NCBI GenBank assembly: GCA_964391025.1
Contig: CAYMKJ010000222.1
Span: 1-15,935 of the forward strand
Source: SHZI01 sp964391025
GTDB lineage: Bacteria > Pseudomonadota > Gammaproteobacteria > Steroidobacterales > GCA-2729495
Length of the DNA stretch: 15,935 bases
Direction of reading: 5' to 3'
The notes under the pieces were generated by a model, which ran no database searches, was not told the origin of the DNA, and saw only the letters and a program-made list of their open reading frames with translations. A program made the translations under genes and the position numbers. Shown here one piece after another: positions 1 to 7,912 of this stretch. Every line of letters begins with the position of its first letter. The stretch's first letter is position 1.

Positions 1-138
1 CGCCGACACCTCACCGCCAAACTTCGCCGCCATCACCTTGGTCAGCGCCGCTGTCAGCGTTGTCTTGCCATGGTCCACGTGACCAATCGTCCCCACGTTA
101 ACGTGCGGCTTCGTACGCTCAAATTTGGCCTTCGACAT
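1..138 (-). CDS. tuf: Elongation factor Tu, N-terminal part (cut by window edge)
   Basis: EF-Tu carries aminoacyl-tRNA to the ribosomal A site as a GTP complex in the cytoplasm. The 46 visible residues begin MSKAKFERTKPHVNVGTIGH and contain the G1 loop GHVDHGKT at residues 19-26, which binds the GTP phosphates. The ATG at 138-136 gives the standard family start and is preceded by a purine-rich AGAAGAGAG about 12 bases upstream. The gene lies 78 bases after fusA, the usual last position of the str operon, so this is the tufA-like copy. The rest lies outside the window. A second tuf gene ends at the other edge of the window. The two visible parts do not overlap, so their identity cannot be compared here. 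Confidence 0.97.
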   Translation of the reverse strand, partial: MSKAKFERTKPHVNVGTIGHVDHGKTTLTAALTKVMAAKFGGEVSA

Positions 139-216
139 GACAAGACACTCTCTTCTGTTGGGTGATCAGTCAGGGCTTTCGGCAAAGCGTTGCGGCTTCC
201 CGCCCCAATTCCAAAC

Positions 217-2307
217 TCAGTTGTTACGGGTGACCAACGCCGCGACGTTCGGCGGGGCTTCCGCATACCTCGAGAATTCCATCGAAAAAGTTGCCCGGCC
301 CTGGCTCATGGAACGGAGGCTGGTGGCATATCCAAACATCTCAGCCAGGGGAACTTCAGCGCGGATAATCTTGCCGGCAGCCGATTCATCCGTCCCCTTA
401 AGGCCCCCCCGTCGGCGATTCAGATCGCCGTTGACGTCACCCATGAACTGGTCCGGCGTCACGACTTCGACCTTCATTATCGGCTCGAGCAGCACCGGTT
501 TCGCCTTGGCGCAACCTTCCTTGAAGGCCATGGATCCCGCTATCTTGAACGCCATTTCATTGGAATCGACGTCGTGATAAGAGCCATCGAAAATGGTTAC
601 CTTGATGTCCACAACAGGATAGCCGGCGAAAATGCCGCTAACCATCTGCTCCCTGACCCCTTTGTCGACCGCCGGAATGAATTCCCGCGGCACGGCACCG
701 CCGACGATTCCGTTTTCGAACTCATAGCCCGAACCGGCAGGGAGTGGCTCAATGCGCAGAAAGACGTGCCCATACTGGCCACGGCCGCCGGACTGGCGCA
801 CGAAACGCCCTTCCTGCTCGACCGTCCTGCGGATCGTCTCCCGGTACGCCACCTGCGGACGACCGACGTTGGCGTCCACCTTGAATTCGCGGCGCATGCG
901 CTCAACGATGATCTCGAGATGGAGTTCGCCCATTCCGGAAATGATCGTCTGACTGGAATCTGTGTCAGTGTGGATGCGAAAGGAAGGATCCTCCTTAGCC
1001 AGCTTTTGTAGGGCAATGCCCATCTTCTCCTGGTCGACCTTCGTCTTTGGCTCAATGGCTACAGAGATGACGGGCTCGGGGAACTCCATCTTCTCGAGCG
1101 TAATCACGCTCTCTTCATCGGTGAGCGTATCGCCTGTCGTCACGTCCTTGAGACCGACCGCAGCGGCGATATCTCCGGCTCGGACCTCCTTGATCTCCTC
1201 ACGCTCGTTAGCGTGCATCTGCAGCAACCGGCCAATGCGCTCCCGCTTGTCTTTCCCGGGAATGAAGACCGTGTCTCCCGAATTCAGCACGCCCGAGTAG
1301 ACCCTGAAGAAGGTCAGGTTGCCGACAAACGGATCCACGGCGATCTTGAAGGCCAGCGCCGCGAAGGGCTCCTCATCACCGGCCCGGCGTTCCCCCGGTT
1401 GATCGTTCTCCAGAATGCCCACCACCGCCGGCTTGTCCACCGGTGAGGGCAGGTACTCGATGACGGCGTCGAGGACTGCCTGAACGCCTTTGTTCTTGAA
1501 CGCCGAGCCGCAGGTCACCAGGAGGATCTCACGCTTAAGGGTGCGAACCCGCAGGCCCTTCCTGATCTCGGCAACAGTGAGATCACCCTTTTCCAGATAT
1601 CTGGCGAGTAGCTCCTCGCTGCCTTCTGCGGCCTCGGCAACCATCCGGTCGCGGTATTCGCCTGCGGTGGCCTGGAACTCCGCGGGGATGTCGTAAAGCT
1701 CGAAGCGCGTTCCCTGAGTAGCTTCGTCCCAGCTGATGGCCTGCATGCGCACCAGATCTATGACACCCCGGAATCCTGCTTCAGCACCGATCGGGATCTG
1801 AATCGGTACGGGATTCGCCCCGAGACGCTCCCGCATCTGTTGCACTACACGAAGGAAGTCCGCCCCCTGTCGATCCATCTTGTTAATGAAGGCGATTCGC
1901 GGCACGCGGTACTTGTCCGCCTGTCGCCAAACAGTTTCGGACTGGGGCTCGACACCACCGACTGCGCAGAAGAGGCTGACGCCTCCATCAAGCACCCGCA
2001 GCGAACGCTCCACCTCAATCGTGAAGTCCACATGCCCCGGAGTATCAATGATGTTGATGTGATGCTCGGGGAACTGCTTGTCCATTCCGGACCAGAAGCA
2101 CGTGGTGGCAGCGGAGGTGATGGTGATGCCCCGCTCCTGCTCTTGCTCCATCCAGTCCATGGTGGCAGCACCGTCGTGAACTTCGCCCATCTTGTGCGAG
2201 ACGCCGGTGTAGAAGAGGACTCGCTCAGTCGTTGTAGTTTTCCCGGCGTCAATGTGCGCCGAAATACCGATATTTCGGTAATGCTCGATGGGCGTCGTAC
2301 GCGGCAC
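217..2307 (-). CDS. fusA: Elongation factor G (translocation GTPase)
   Basis: EF-G uses GTP to move tRNAs and mRNA through the ribosome and, with the recycling factor, splits ribosomes after termination. Counting from the GTG at 2307, the protein has 696 residues with G1 AHIDAGKT at 17-24, switch-II DTPGH at 88-92 and NKMD at 142-145, the same positions as in E. coli EF-G. All later domains read through to TGA. An in-frame ATG at 2331 adds eight residues (MPDCQRIS) for 704. I prefer the GTG because the family begins M-x-R-x-TPI-x-x-YRNIGI, exactly what GTG then gives. Neither start has a strong Shine-Dalgarno: AGAGAA lies before the GTG and nothing clear before the ATG. It follows rpsG closely and probably depends on the str transcript. 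Confidence 0.97.
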   Translation of the reverse strand: MPRTTPIEHYRNIGISAHIDAGKTTTTERVLFYTGVSHKMGEVHDGAATMDWMEQEQERGITITSAATTCFWSGMDKQFPEHHINIIDTPGHVDFTIEVERSLRVLDGGVSLFCAVGGVEPQSETVWRQADKYRVPRIAFINKMDRQGADFLRVVQQMRERLGANPVPIQIPIGAEAGFRGVIDLVRMQAISWDEATQGTRFELYDIPAEFQATAGEYRDRMVAEAAEGSEELLARYLEKGDLTVAEIRKGLRVRTLKREILLVTCGSAFKNKGVQAVLDAVIEYLPSPVDKPAVVGILENDQPGERRAGDEEPFAALAFKIAVDPFVGNLTFFRVYSGVLNSGDTVFIPGKDKRERIGRLLQMHANEREEIKEVRAGDIAAAVGLKDVTTGDTLTDEESVITLEKMEFPEPVISVAIEPKTKVDQEKMGIALQKLAKEDPSFRIHTDTDSSQTIISGMGELHLEIIVERMRREFKVDANVGRPQVAYRETIRRTVEQEGRFVRQSGGRGQYGHVFLRIEPLPAGSGYEFENGIVGGAVPREFIPAVDKGVREQMVSGIFAGYPVVDIKVTIFDGSYHDVDSNEMAFKIAGSMAFKEGCAKAKPVLLEPIMKVEVVTPDQFMGDVNGDLNRRRGGLKGTDESAAGKIIRAEVPLAEMFGYATSLRSMSQGRATFSMEFSRYAEAPPNVAALVTRNN

Positions 2308-2361
2308 GGAGATTCTCTGACAATCAGGCATTAGTCAGGACTGATCATCAGGAAGCCGGCA

Positions 2362-2841
2362 CTACCAGCGGTAGTGCGAGAACGCTCGGTTGGCTTCCGC
2401 CATGCGGTGAGTGTCTTCGCGCTTCTTGACTGCAGCACCACGATTATCCACTGCGTCGAGAATCTCGTGGGCGAGCCGATGCGCCATTGACTTCTCGGTA
2501 CGGCTACGAGCAGCATCGATCACCCAGCGCATGGCGAGCGTCTGACGCCGCAGCGGACGTACCTCCACGGGCACCTGATAGGTGGCGCCGCCAACGCGCC
2601 GCGATTTGACTTCGACCATCGGCTTGATGTTTTCGAGAGCCCGGCCGAAAAGCTCGACGGCCTTGCCTTCATCCTGGCCGCTGCGCTCCGCGATCCGCTC
2701 CAGGGCGCCGTAGATGATGCCCTCAGCGACAGATTTCTTCCCCGATTTCATGATCATATTGGTGAACTTGGCCAGCAGATCACTGCTGTGCTTCGGGTCG
2801 GGCAGGATGACGCGTTTCGGCGCCGAGGTACGTCTGGACAT
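2362..2841 (-). CDS. rpsG: 30S ribosomal protein S7
   Basis: S7 starts assembly of the 3' domain of 16S rRNA in the small-subunit head and touches tRNA near the exit site. The 159-residue product begins MSRRTSAPKRVILPDPKHSS and ends in AFSHYRW. It shows the conserved S7 core, including GGATYQVPVEVRP near residues 84-96 and the basic MRWVIDAAR segment, with the usual length of about 156 residues. The start ATG follows GGCGGAGC at good spacing. It lies 72 bases downstream of rpsL and upstream of fusA, as in other str operons. In E. coli S7 represses its own operon through the rpsL-rpsG spacer. Whether this holds here cannot be told from the sequence, because that spacer looks different (see the repeat there). 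Confidence 0.98.
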   Translation of the reverse strand: MSRRTSAPKRVILPDPKHSSDLLAKFTNMIMKSGKKSVAEGIIYGALERIAERSGQDEGKAVELFGRALENIKPMVEVKSRRVGGATYQVPVEVRPLRRQTLAMRWVIDAARSRTEKSMAHRLAHEILDAVDNRGAAVKKREDTHRMAEANRAFSHYRW

Positions 2842-2885
2842 GCTTTAGCTCCGCCTTGACTCTTCGTGCTTAGATCTTCGCTAAC

Positions 2886-2918
2886 TGTGCGTTGGCTGTG
2901 CGTTGGCTCTGCACTAGC
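2886..2918. repeat. Tandem 11-base repeat in the rpsL-rpsG spacer
   Basis: On the plus strand TGTGCGTTGGC occurs twice back to back (2886-2896 and 2897-2907), followed by a degenerate third unit TCTGCACTAGC (2908-2918). The third unit overlaps the last bases and the TAG stop codon of rpsL. The array fills about half of the short rpsL-rpsG gap. It could be slippage of a short unit and has no assigned role. Confidence 0.75.
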
Positions 2919-3288
2919 TCTTGGGACGTTTTGCGCCGTACTTCGAACGACTCTGCCGCCGACCGGAAACGCCCGCACAATCCAGGGTGCCGCGCACGGT
3001 GTGGTAGCGCACACCCGGCAGATCCTTGACGCGACCGCCGCGGATCATGACGACAGAGTGTTCCTGCAGATTGTGGCCTTCACCCCCAATGTAACTGGTG
3101 ACTTCGAAGCCGTTGGTCAACCGAACGCGGGCCACCTTGCGGAGCGCCGAGTTCGGCTTCTTCGGCGTGGTCGTGTACACGCGCGTGCACACGCCCCGCT
3201 TCTGGGGGCTTCCGGCCAGTGCCGGGACCTTGCTCTTGTAGGTCGGCGCACTGCGCGGCTTGCGGACCAATTGATTCACTGTGGCCAT
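2914..3288 (-). CDS. rpsL: 30S ribosomal protein S12
   Basis: S12 lies at the decoding centre of the 30S subunit and controls tRNA selection accuracy. The 124 residues match the family throughout: TTTPKKPNSALRKVARVRL, SYIGGEGHNLQEHS and GGRVKDLPGVRYH. Lys43 (in PKKPNS) and Lys88 (in VKDLPG), the residues most often changed in streptomycin-resistant mutants, are both wild type, so the protein itself predicts a susceptible ribosome. Asp89 is the residue that is methylthiolated in E. coli. The ATG at 3288 is preceded by CAGCAGGT. It is the first gene after a likely promoter at 3449-3478, giving a leader of about 155 bases. The 3' end overlaps a short tandem repeat. Confidence 0.98.
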   Translation of the reverse strand: MATVNQLVRKPRSAPTYKSKVPALAGSPQKRGVCTRVYTTTPKKPNSALRKVARVRLTNGFEVTSYIGGEGHNLQEHSVVMIRGGRVKDLPGVRYHTVRGTLDCAGVSGRRQSRSKYGAKRPKS

Positions 3289-3424
3289 AGAGACCTGCTG
3301 CTCAAGTTGCTATTCGATTTGCTGTCGGGAATGCGGACCTCATCATCAGAAGGGCCGCCGCTTTGTCTGGTACTTAGGAAGCCGCCTGAGGCCACTCTTC
3401 GACCTTTTAGAGCCCTGCCGGCGC

Positions 3425-3440
3425 CCGCCCGTATGGGCGG
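3425..3440 (-). other. Hairpin at the 5' end of the predicted str transcript
   Basis: CCGCCC (3425-3430) and GGGCGG (3435-3440) form a perfect 6-bp stem with a 4-base loop. It would begin two or three bases after the predicted start near 3442-3443, so it could protect the 5' end of the str mRNA. The role is inference. Confidence 0.5.
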
Positions 3441-3448
3441 AGCCGACA

Positions 3449-3478
3449 AGTCTATGGGGCCCCCGGAAAGGGTGTCAA
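3449..3478 (-). promoter_or_regulatory. Sigma70-type promoter for rpsL-rpsG-fusA-tuf
   Basis: Read on the minus strand, a perfect -35 box TTGACA (3478-3473) is followed after 18 bases by TAGACT (3454-3449), four of six matches to the -10 consensus. The predicted start is near 3442. It lies in the 262-base rpoC-rpsL gap and is oriented towards rpsL, so it would give the str genes their own promoter. Spacing is one base over the optimum. I saw no other perfect TTGACA in the intergenic gaps of this strand. Confidence 0.7.
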
Positions 3479-3519
3479 GCAAGGGAACCGTGACGGGGGA
3501 CCACGGCGGACCCCAGGCG

Positions 3520-3537
3520 GGCCCGCCAGGGCGGGCC
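3520..3537 (-). other. GC-rich hairpin just after rpoC
   Basis: GGCCCGCC (3520-3527) and GGCGGGCC (3530-3537) form a perfect 8-bp inverted repeat, 13 bases past the rpoC stop. On the minus strand it is followed by GC-rich sequence with no T-run, so it does not meet the pattern of an intrinsic terminator. It could pause polymerase or protect the rpoC 3' end. A weaker hairpin, CCGTG (3488-3492) with CACGG (3502-3506), follows just before the promoter. Confidence 0.5.
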
Positions 3538-3550
3538 GCGACGGGCGGTG

Positions 3551-6500
3551 TCACTCGCTCCCCTCGCCAGCCACTTCTTCATTGACCACCGTATCACCAC
3601 CAGAAGACTCACCGATGCCATCGTCGCCGAGACCCGAGGCCGAATCCGCCGTCCGGGTCTCGTCCAGCGCCTGCAGCTCCATGCGCAGCTCCTGCTCTCG
3701 GGTACGCCGCTGTTCGGAGTGGTACCGGTAGCCCGTACCGGCCGGAATGAGCCGGCCAACAATAACGTTCTCCTTTAGGCCGCGCAGGTTGTCCCGGAGA
3801 CCCTTTACCGCTGCTTCCGTGAGCACCCGGGTGGTCTCCTGGAAGGAGGCAGCCGAGATGAATGACTCAGTCGCCAGCGAAGCCTTGGTGATTCCCAAGA
3901 GCAGGGGCTCGACGACGGCTCCCTCCTTGCCCTGGAGTCTGGCACGTTCGTTCAGGTCGACTACCCGGGACCGTTCCAGCTGCTCCCCGGGCAGCAAGCC
4001 CGTGTCACCCGGCTGGACGGTCTCGACCTTACGCAGCATCTGCCGAATGATCGTTTCAATGTGCTTATCGTTGATCTTCACGCCCTGGAGCCGGTAGACA
4101 TCCTGGATTTCGCGGACCAGATAGTCAGCAAGCCGCTCCACGCCCCGCAGGCGCAGAATGTCGTGGGGATTCGGTTCGCCATCAGCGATCATTTCGCCGC
4201 GGGCCACCTGCTCGCCCTCGAAGACGCTGAGGTGCCGCCACTTCGGAATCAGCTCCTCATATTTTTCGCCCTTTTCATCGGTGATGATCAGGCGCCGCTT
4301 GCCCTTGGTTTCCTTGCCGAAACTGACGGTACCGCTGTACTCCGCGAGGATGGCGGGATCCTTGGGCTTCCGGGCTTCGAAGAGATCGGCCACACGGGGC
4401 AGACCGCCCGTGATATCACGGGTCTTCGACGACTCCTGCGGAATTCGGGCGATCACGTCGCCGACGGACACTCGCGCGCCATCCGCCATCGTGACCACAG
4501 CGCCCGAGGGCAACGCGTAAACCGCCGGGATATCGGTGTTCGCGAAACAGATTTCCTGGCCCTTGGCATTCAGCAGCTTGGCAGTCGGACGCAGATCGCG
4601 ACTGCTCATGCCACGCTGCTTGGGGTCCATGATCAGGTAGCTGGACAGGCCGGTGACGTCATCGACCTGCTCCACGACCGTGATCCCCTCGACGAAGTCC
4701 TGGAACTTCAGGAGACCACCGACTTCCGCAACCACGGGATGAGTATGCGGATCCCAGGTGGCGACGATCTGACCACCGTCCACCTTGACGCCATCATCGA
4801 CATTGATGACGGCACCGTAGGGGATCCGGTAGCGCTCACGCTCGCGGCCCTGGTCGTCCATGACGCCGATCTCGCCGGAACGACTGACGGCGACAAGGTA
4901 GCCCTTCTCATGGCGCACCGTCTTCACGTTGTGCAGGCGGATCGTGCCAGGGCGCTTCACCTCGACGCTGGTCGCAGCGGCAGCGCGGGAGGCCGCACCG
5001 CCGATGTGGAACGTGCGCATGGTCAGCTGGGTGCCGGGTTCGCCGATGGACTGGGCAGCAATCACGCCAACCGCCTCGCCGATATTTACCCGAGTACCTC
5101 GAGCCAGGTCACGCCCATAGCAGAGAGCGCAGACACCGTAGCGGGTCTCACAGGCAATTGGCGACCGAACCTTGACCTGGTCCACGCCGTACTCTTCCAG
5201 CTTGCGGACGTCGCGCTCATCGAGCAGCACGCCGGCTTCGAGGATTACCTCCTCGGTGCCGGGTCGGATGACCCGTTCGGCCAATACGCGACCAAGAACG
5301 CGCTCCCGAAGCGGCTCCACGATGTCCCCGCCTTCCACGAGAGGGGTCATGAAAAGACCCTTGGTCGTGCCGCAATCCTCAGACGACACGACGAGATCCT
5401 GGGCAACATCAACCAAGCGGCGGGTGAGATAGCCGGAATTCGCCGTCTTCAACGCCGTATCCGCGAGACCCTTCCGAGCACCGTGAGTCGAGATGAAGTA
5501 CTGCAGAACATCCAGGCCTTCGCGGAAGTTGGCCGTGATCGGAGTCTCAATGATCGAACCGTCTGGCTTGGCCATCAGGCCGCGCATTCCGGCGAGCTGC
5601 CGGATCTGGGCAGCAGAGCCCCGGGCGCCGGAATCGGCCATCATGAAAATGGAATTGAAAGAGGCTTGCTTCGTGCTCTCACCCTTGGAGTTGATCGCGG
5701 ATTCGGAGCCGAGCTTTTCCATCATTGCCTTCGCGACGAGGTCGTTGGTCCGGGACCAGATATCTACGACCTTGTTGTATCGCTCACCGTTGGTAACGAG
5801 ACCGCTGGCAAACTGGTCCTGGATCTCCTTCACCTCCTCCTCGGCAGCCTCGAGGATCTTGACCTTTTCCTGTGGCACAACCATGTCGTCCACGCCGATG
5901 GATATGCCGGCCCGGGTGGCATAGGCGAAGCCCGTGTACATGAGCTGGTCCGCAAAAACGACGGTTTTCTTCAGCCCGACCTGCCGGTAGCAGGCGTTGA
6001 TGCAGCCGGAGATGGCCTTCTTGTCCATATTCCGGTTGATCATCGAAAAATCCATGCCTTCCGGCAGGATTTCGGACAGCAGGGCACGCCCGACGGTCGT
6101 CTCCACCAGCCTGACGGCGCCAACAATACCGCCGGCGTCGTCCACACTGGTGTGCCGGATGCGGGCCTTGATCCTGGCGTGCAGGTCTACCGTCCGGCTC
6201 TCGTAGGCGCGGTGCACTTCGCTGACGTCAGCAAAGACCATGCCCTCACCCTTCCCATTGATGCGTTCACGGGTCATGTAGTACAGACCAAGAACGACAT
6301 CCTGGGACGGCACGATGATTGGCTCACCGTTGGCGGGCGATAGAATGTTGTTGGTGGACAACATCAGGGCGCGAGCTTCCAGCTGCGCCTCCAGCGATAG
6401 TGGCACGTGGACGGCCATCTGGTCGCCGTCGAAGTCAGCGTTAAATGCCGTGCAGACGAGCGGGTGCAGCTGGATAGCCTTGCCCTCGATCAATACCGGC

Positions 6501-7813
6501 TCGAACGCCTGAATACCGAGCCGGTGCAAAGTAGGTGCGCGATTCAGGAGCACTGGATGCTCGCGAATGACCTCTTCCAGAATATCCCACACCTCCGGGC
6601 CTTCGCGCTCAACCAGACGCTTGGCGGCCTTGATCGTCGAAGCTTCACCACGAATTTGCAGCTTCGAAAAGATGAAGGGTTTGAAGAGCTCCAGCGCCAT
6701 CTTCTTCGGCAGGCCACACTGGTGCAGCTTGAGAGTCGGGCCTACGACGATCACGGAACGCCCGGAGTAGTCCACGCGCTTGCCGAGAAGGTTCTGGCGG
6801 AACCGCCCCTGCTTGCCCTTGATCATATCCGCGAGCGACTTAAGCGGACGGCGATTCGTGCCCGTGATGGCCCGGCCTCGGCGCCCGTTGTCGAGCAGCG
6901 CGTCCACCGCTTCCTGCAGCATGCGCTTCTCGTTCCGGACGATGATGTCCGGCGCGTTCAGCTCGAGAAGCCGGCGCAAACGATTATTTCGGTTTATGAC
7001 GCGCCGATACAGGTCGTTCAGATCAGACGTGGCAAACCGGCCACCGTCCAACGGGACCAGGGGCCGAAGGTCGGGTGGCAGAACCGGCAGAACCGTCATC
7101 ACCATCCACTCGGGGTGGTTACCGGACTGCAGGAAGGCATCAACGAGTTTCAGCCGCTTGGAGAGTCGCTTGATCTTGGTTTCAGAACTTGTTCCGGAAA
7201 TACCCTCGCGAATTTGAACCACTTCCCGGGGCAGGTCGATGGTGCGGAGCATCTGGTGCACGGCCTCGGCGCCCATGCGAGCGTCGAATTCGTCACCGTG
7301 CTGCTCGACGGCCTCGAGGTATTGCTCATCGGTCAGTAACTGCCCACGTTCCAAGGGAGTCATACCGGGATCGACAACCACAAAGGCCTCGAAATACAGG
7401 ACGCGCTCGATTTCCCGCAGCGTCATGTCGAGCATGAGCCCGATCCGGGACGGCAGCGACTTCAGGAACCAGATGTGGGCGACCGGACTCGCCAGTTCGA
7501 TATGGCCCATGCGCTCGCGACGCACTTTCGCCTGGGTAACTTCCACGCCGCACTTTTCGCAGACGACGCCACGATGCTTGAGGCGCTTGTACTTGCCACA
7601 AAGGCACTCGTAGTCTTTGATGGGACCGAAAATCTTCGCACAAAACAAGCCATCGCGTTCGGGCTTGAACGTACGGTAGTTAATCGTCTCCGGCTTCTTG
7701 ACCTCGCCAAAGGACCAGGAGCGGATCATCTCGGGCGACGCCAGCGCGATGCGGATTGCGTCGAATTCCTCGACCGTCTGCTGCTGCTTGAAAAGCTTCA
7801 GTAGGTCTCTCAT
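3551..7813 (-). CDS. rpoC: RNA polymerase beta' subunit
   Basis: Beta' holds the catalytic magnesium and the DNA clamp of RNA polymerase. The product has 1420 residues (E. coli 1407). The catalytic loop NADFDGDQMAVH places its aspartates at 460, 462 and 464. Zinc site 1 has cysteines 70, 72, 85 and 88 (CLCGKYKRLKHRGVVCEKCG). Zinc site 2 begins at Cys814 (SEDCGTTKG) and continues with CETRYGVCALC from Cys888. All these numbers equal those in E. coli, so the 13 extra residues lie after residue 888, probably at the acidic, Gly/Ser-rich C-terminus (SASGLGDDGIGESSGGD). The ATG at 7813 follows AGGTGGTG six bases upstream. It is 97 bases after rpoB and surely co-transcribed with it. No frameshift, intein or insertion is seen. 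Confidence 0.99.
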   Translation of the reverse strand: MRDLLKLFKQQQTVEEFDAIRIALASPEMIRSWSFGEVKKPETINYRTFKPERDGLFCAKIFGPIKDYECLCGKYKRLKHRGVVCEKCGVEVTQAKVRRERMGHIELASPVAHIWFLKSLPSRIGLMLDMTLREIERVLYFEAFVVVDPGMTPLERGQLLTDEQYLEAVEQHGDEFDARMGAEAVHQMLRTIDLPREVVQIREGISGTSSETKIKRLSKRLKLVDAFLQSGNHPEWMVMTVLPVLPPDLRPLVPLDGGRFATSDLNDLYRRVINRNNRLRRLLELNAPDIIVRNEKRMLQEAVDALLDNGRRGRAITGTNRRPLKSLADMIKGKQGRFRQNLLGKRVDYSGRSVIVVGPTLKLHQCGLPKKMALELFKPFIFSKLQIRGEASTIKAAKRLVEREGPEVWDILEEVIREHPVLLNRAPTLHRLGIQAFEPVLIEGKAIQLHPLVCTAFNADFDGDQMAVHVPLSLEAQLEARALMLSTNNILSPANGEPIIVPSQDVVLGLYYMTRERINGKGEGMVFADVSEVHRAYESRTVDLHARIKARIRHTSVDDAGGIVGAVRLVETTVGRALLSEILPEGMDFSMINRNMDKKAISGCINACYRQVGLKKTVVFADQLMYTGFAYATRAGISIGVDDMVVPQEKVKILEAAEEEVKEIQDQFASGLVTNGERYNKVVDIWSRTNDLVAKAMMEKLGSESAINSKGESTKQASFNSIFMMADSGARGSAAQIRQLAGMRGLMAKPDGSIIETPITANFREGLDVLQYFISTHGARKGLADTALKTANSGYLTRRLVDVAQDLVVSSEDCGTTKGLFMTPLVEGGDIVEPLRERVLGRVLAERVIRPGTEEVILEAGVLLDERDVRKLEEYGVDQVKVRSPIACETRYGVCALCYGRDLARGTRVNIGEAVGVIAAQSIGEPGTQLTMRTFHIGGAASRAAAATSVEVKRPGTIRLHNVKTVRHEKGYLVAVSRSGEIGVMDDQGRERERYRIPYGAVINVDDGVKVDGGQIVATWDPHTHPVVAEVGGLLKFQDFVEGITVVEQVDDVTGLSSYLIMDPKQRGMSSRDLRPTAKLLNAKGQEICFANTDIPAVYALPSGAVVTMADGARVSVGDVIARIPQESSKTRDITGGLPRVADLFEARKPKDPAILAEYSGTVSFGKETKGKRRLIITDEKGEKYEELIPKWRHLSVFEGEQVARGEMIADGEPNPHDILRLRGVERLADYLVREIQDVYRLQGVKINDKHIETIIRQMLRKVETVQPGDTGLLPGEQLERSRVVDLNERARLQGKEGAVVEPLLLGITKASLATESFISAASFQETTRVLTEAAVKGLRDNLRGLKENVIVGRLIPAGTGYRYHSEQRRTREQELRMELQALDETRTADSASGLGDDGIGESSGGDTVVNEEVAGEGSE

Positions 7814-7865
7814 TTGTCACCACCTGCCATTGTTCGGTCTGCGCGGTTGTAGCCGCCTGCCTTCT

Positions 7866-7912
7866 GGGCTGCTCGAGCTCCGAGCTAATGGAGCTCCGGG
7901 CTGTTCGAGTTC
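7866..7912. repeat. Nested direct and inverted repeats in the rpoB-rpoC spacer
   Basis: A 15-base sequence GGGCTGCTCGAGCTC (7866-7880) recurs as GGGCTGTTCGAGTTC (7898-7912), two C-to-T differences. The second copy overlaps the TGA stop of rpoB. Between them GAGCTCC (7875-7881) and GGAGCTC (7890-7896) form a perfect 7-bp inverted repeat with an 8-base loop. The structure could be an mRNA processing or stabilising hairpin between the two polymerase genes, or the trace of a small duplication. Confidence 0.7.

Noticed and set aside
190..1011. A 273-codon plus-strand frame across fusA, and similar long plus-strand frames at 6407-7339, 9084-10112 and 10632-11474
   Set aside because: All lie antisense in codon register with fusA, rpoC or rpoB, and are explained by the same codon bias. 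None has a recognisable protein family.
3520..3537. Intrinsic terminator after rpoC
   Set aside because: The stem is strong, but no T-run follows on the minus strand, so only a hairpin is reported.
4061..6343. A 760-codon open frame on the plus strand inside rpoC
   Set aside because: It is in exact codon-on-codon register with rpoC. It is open because rpoC avoids TTA, CTA and TCA codons over this stretch. The product resembles no family I know, and rpoC here is clearly real.
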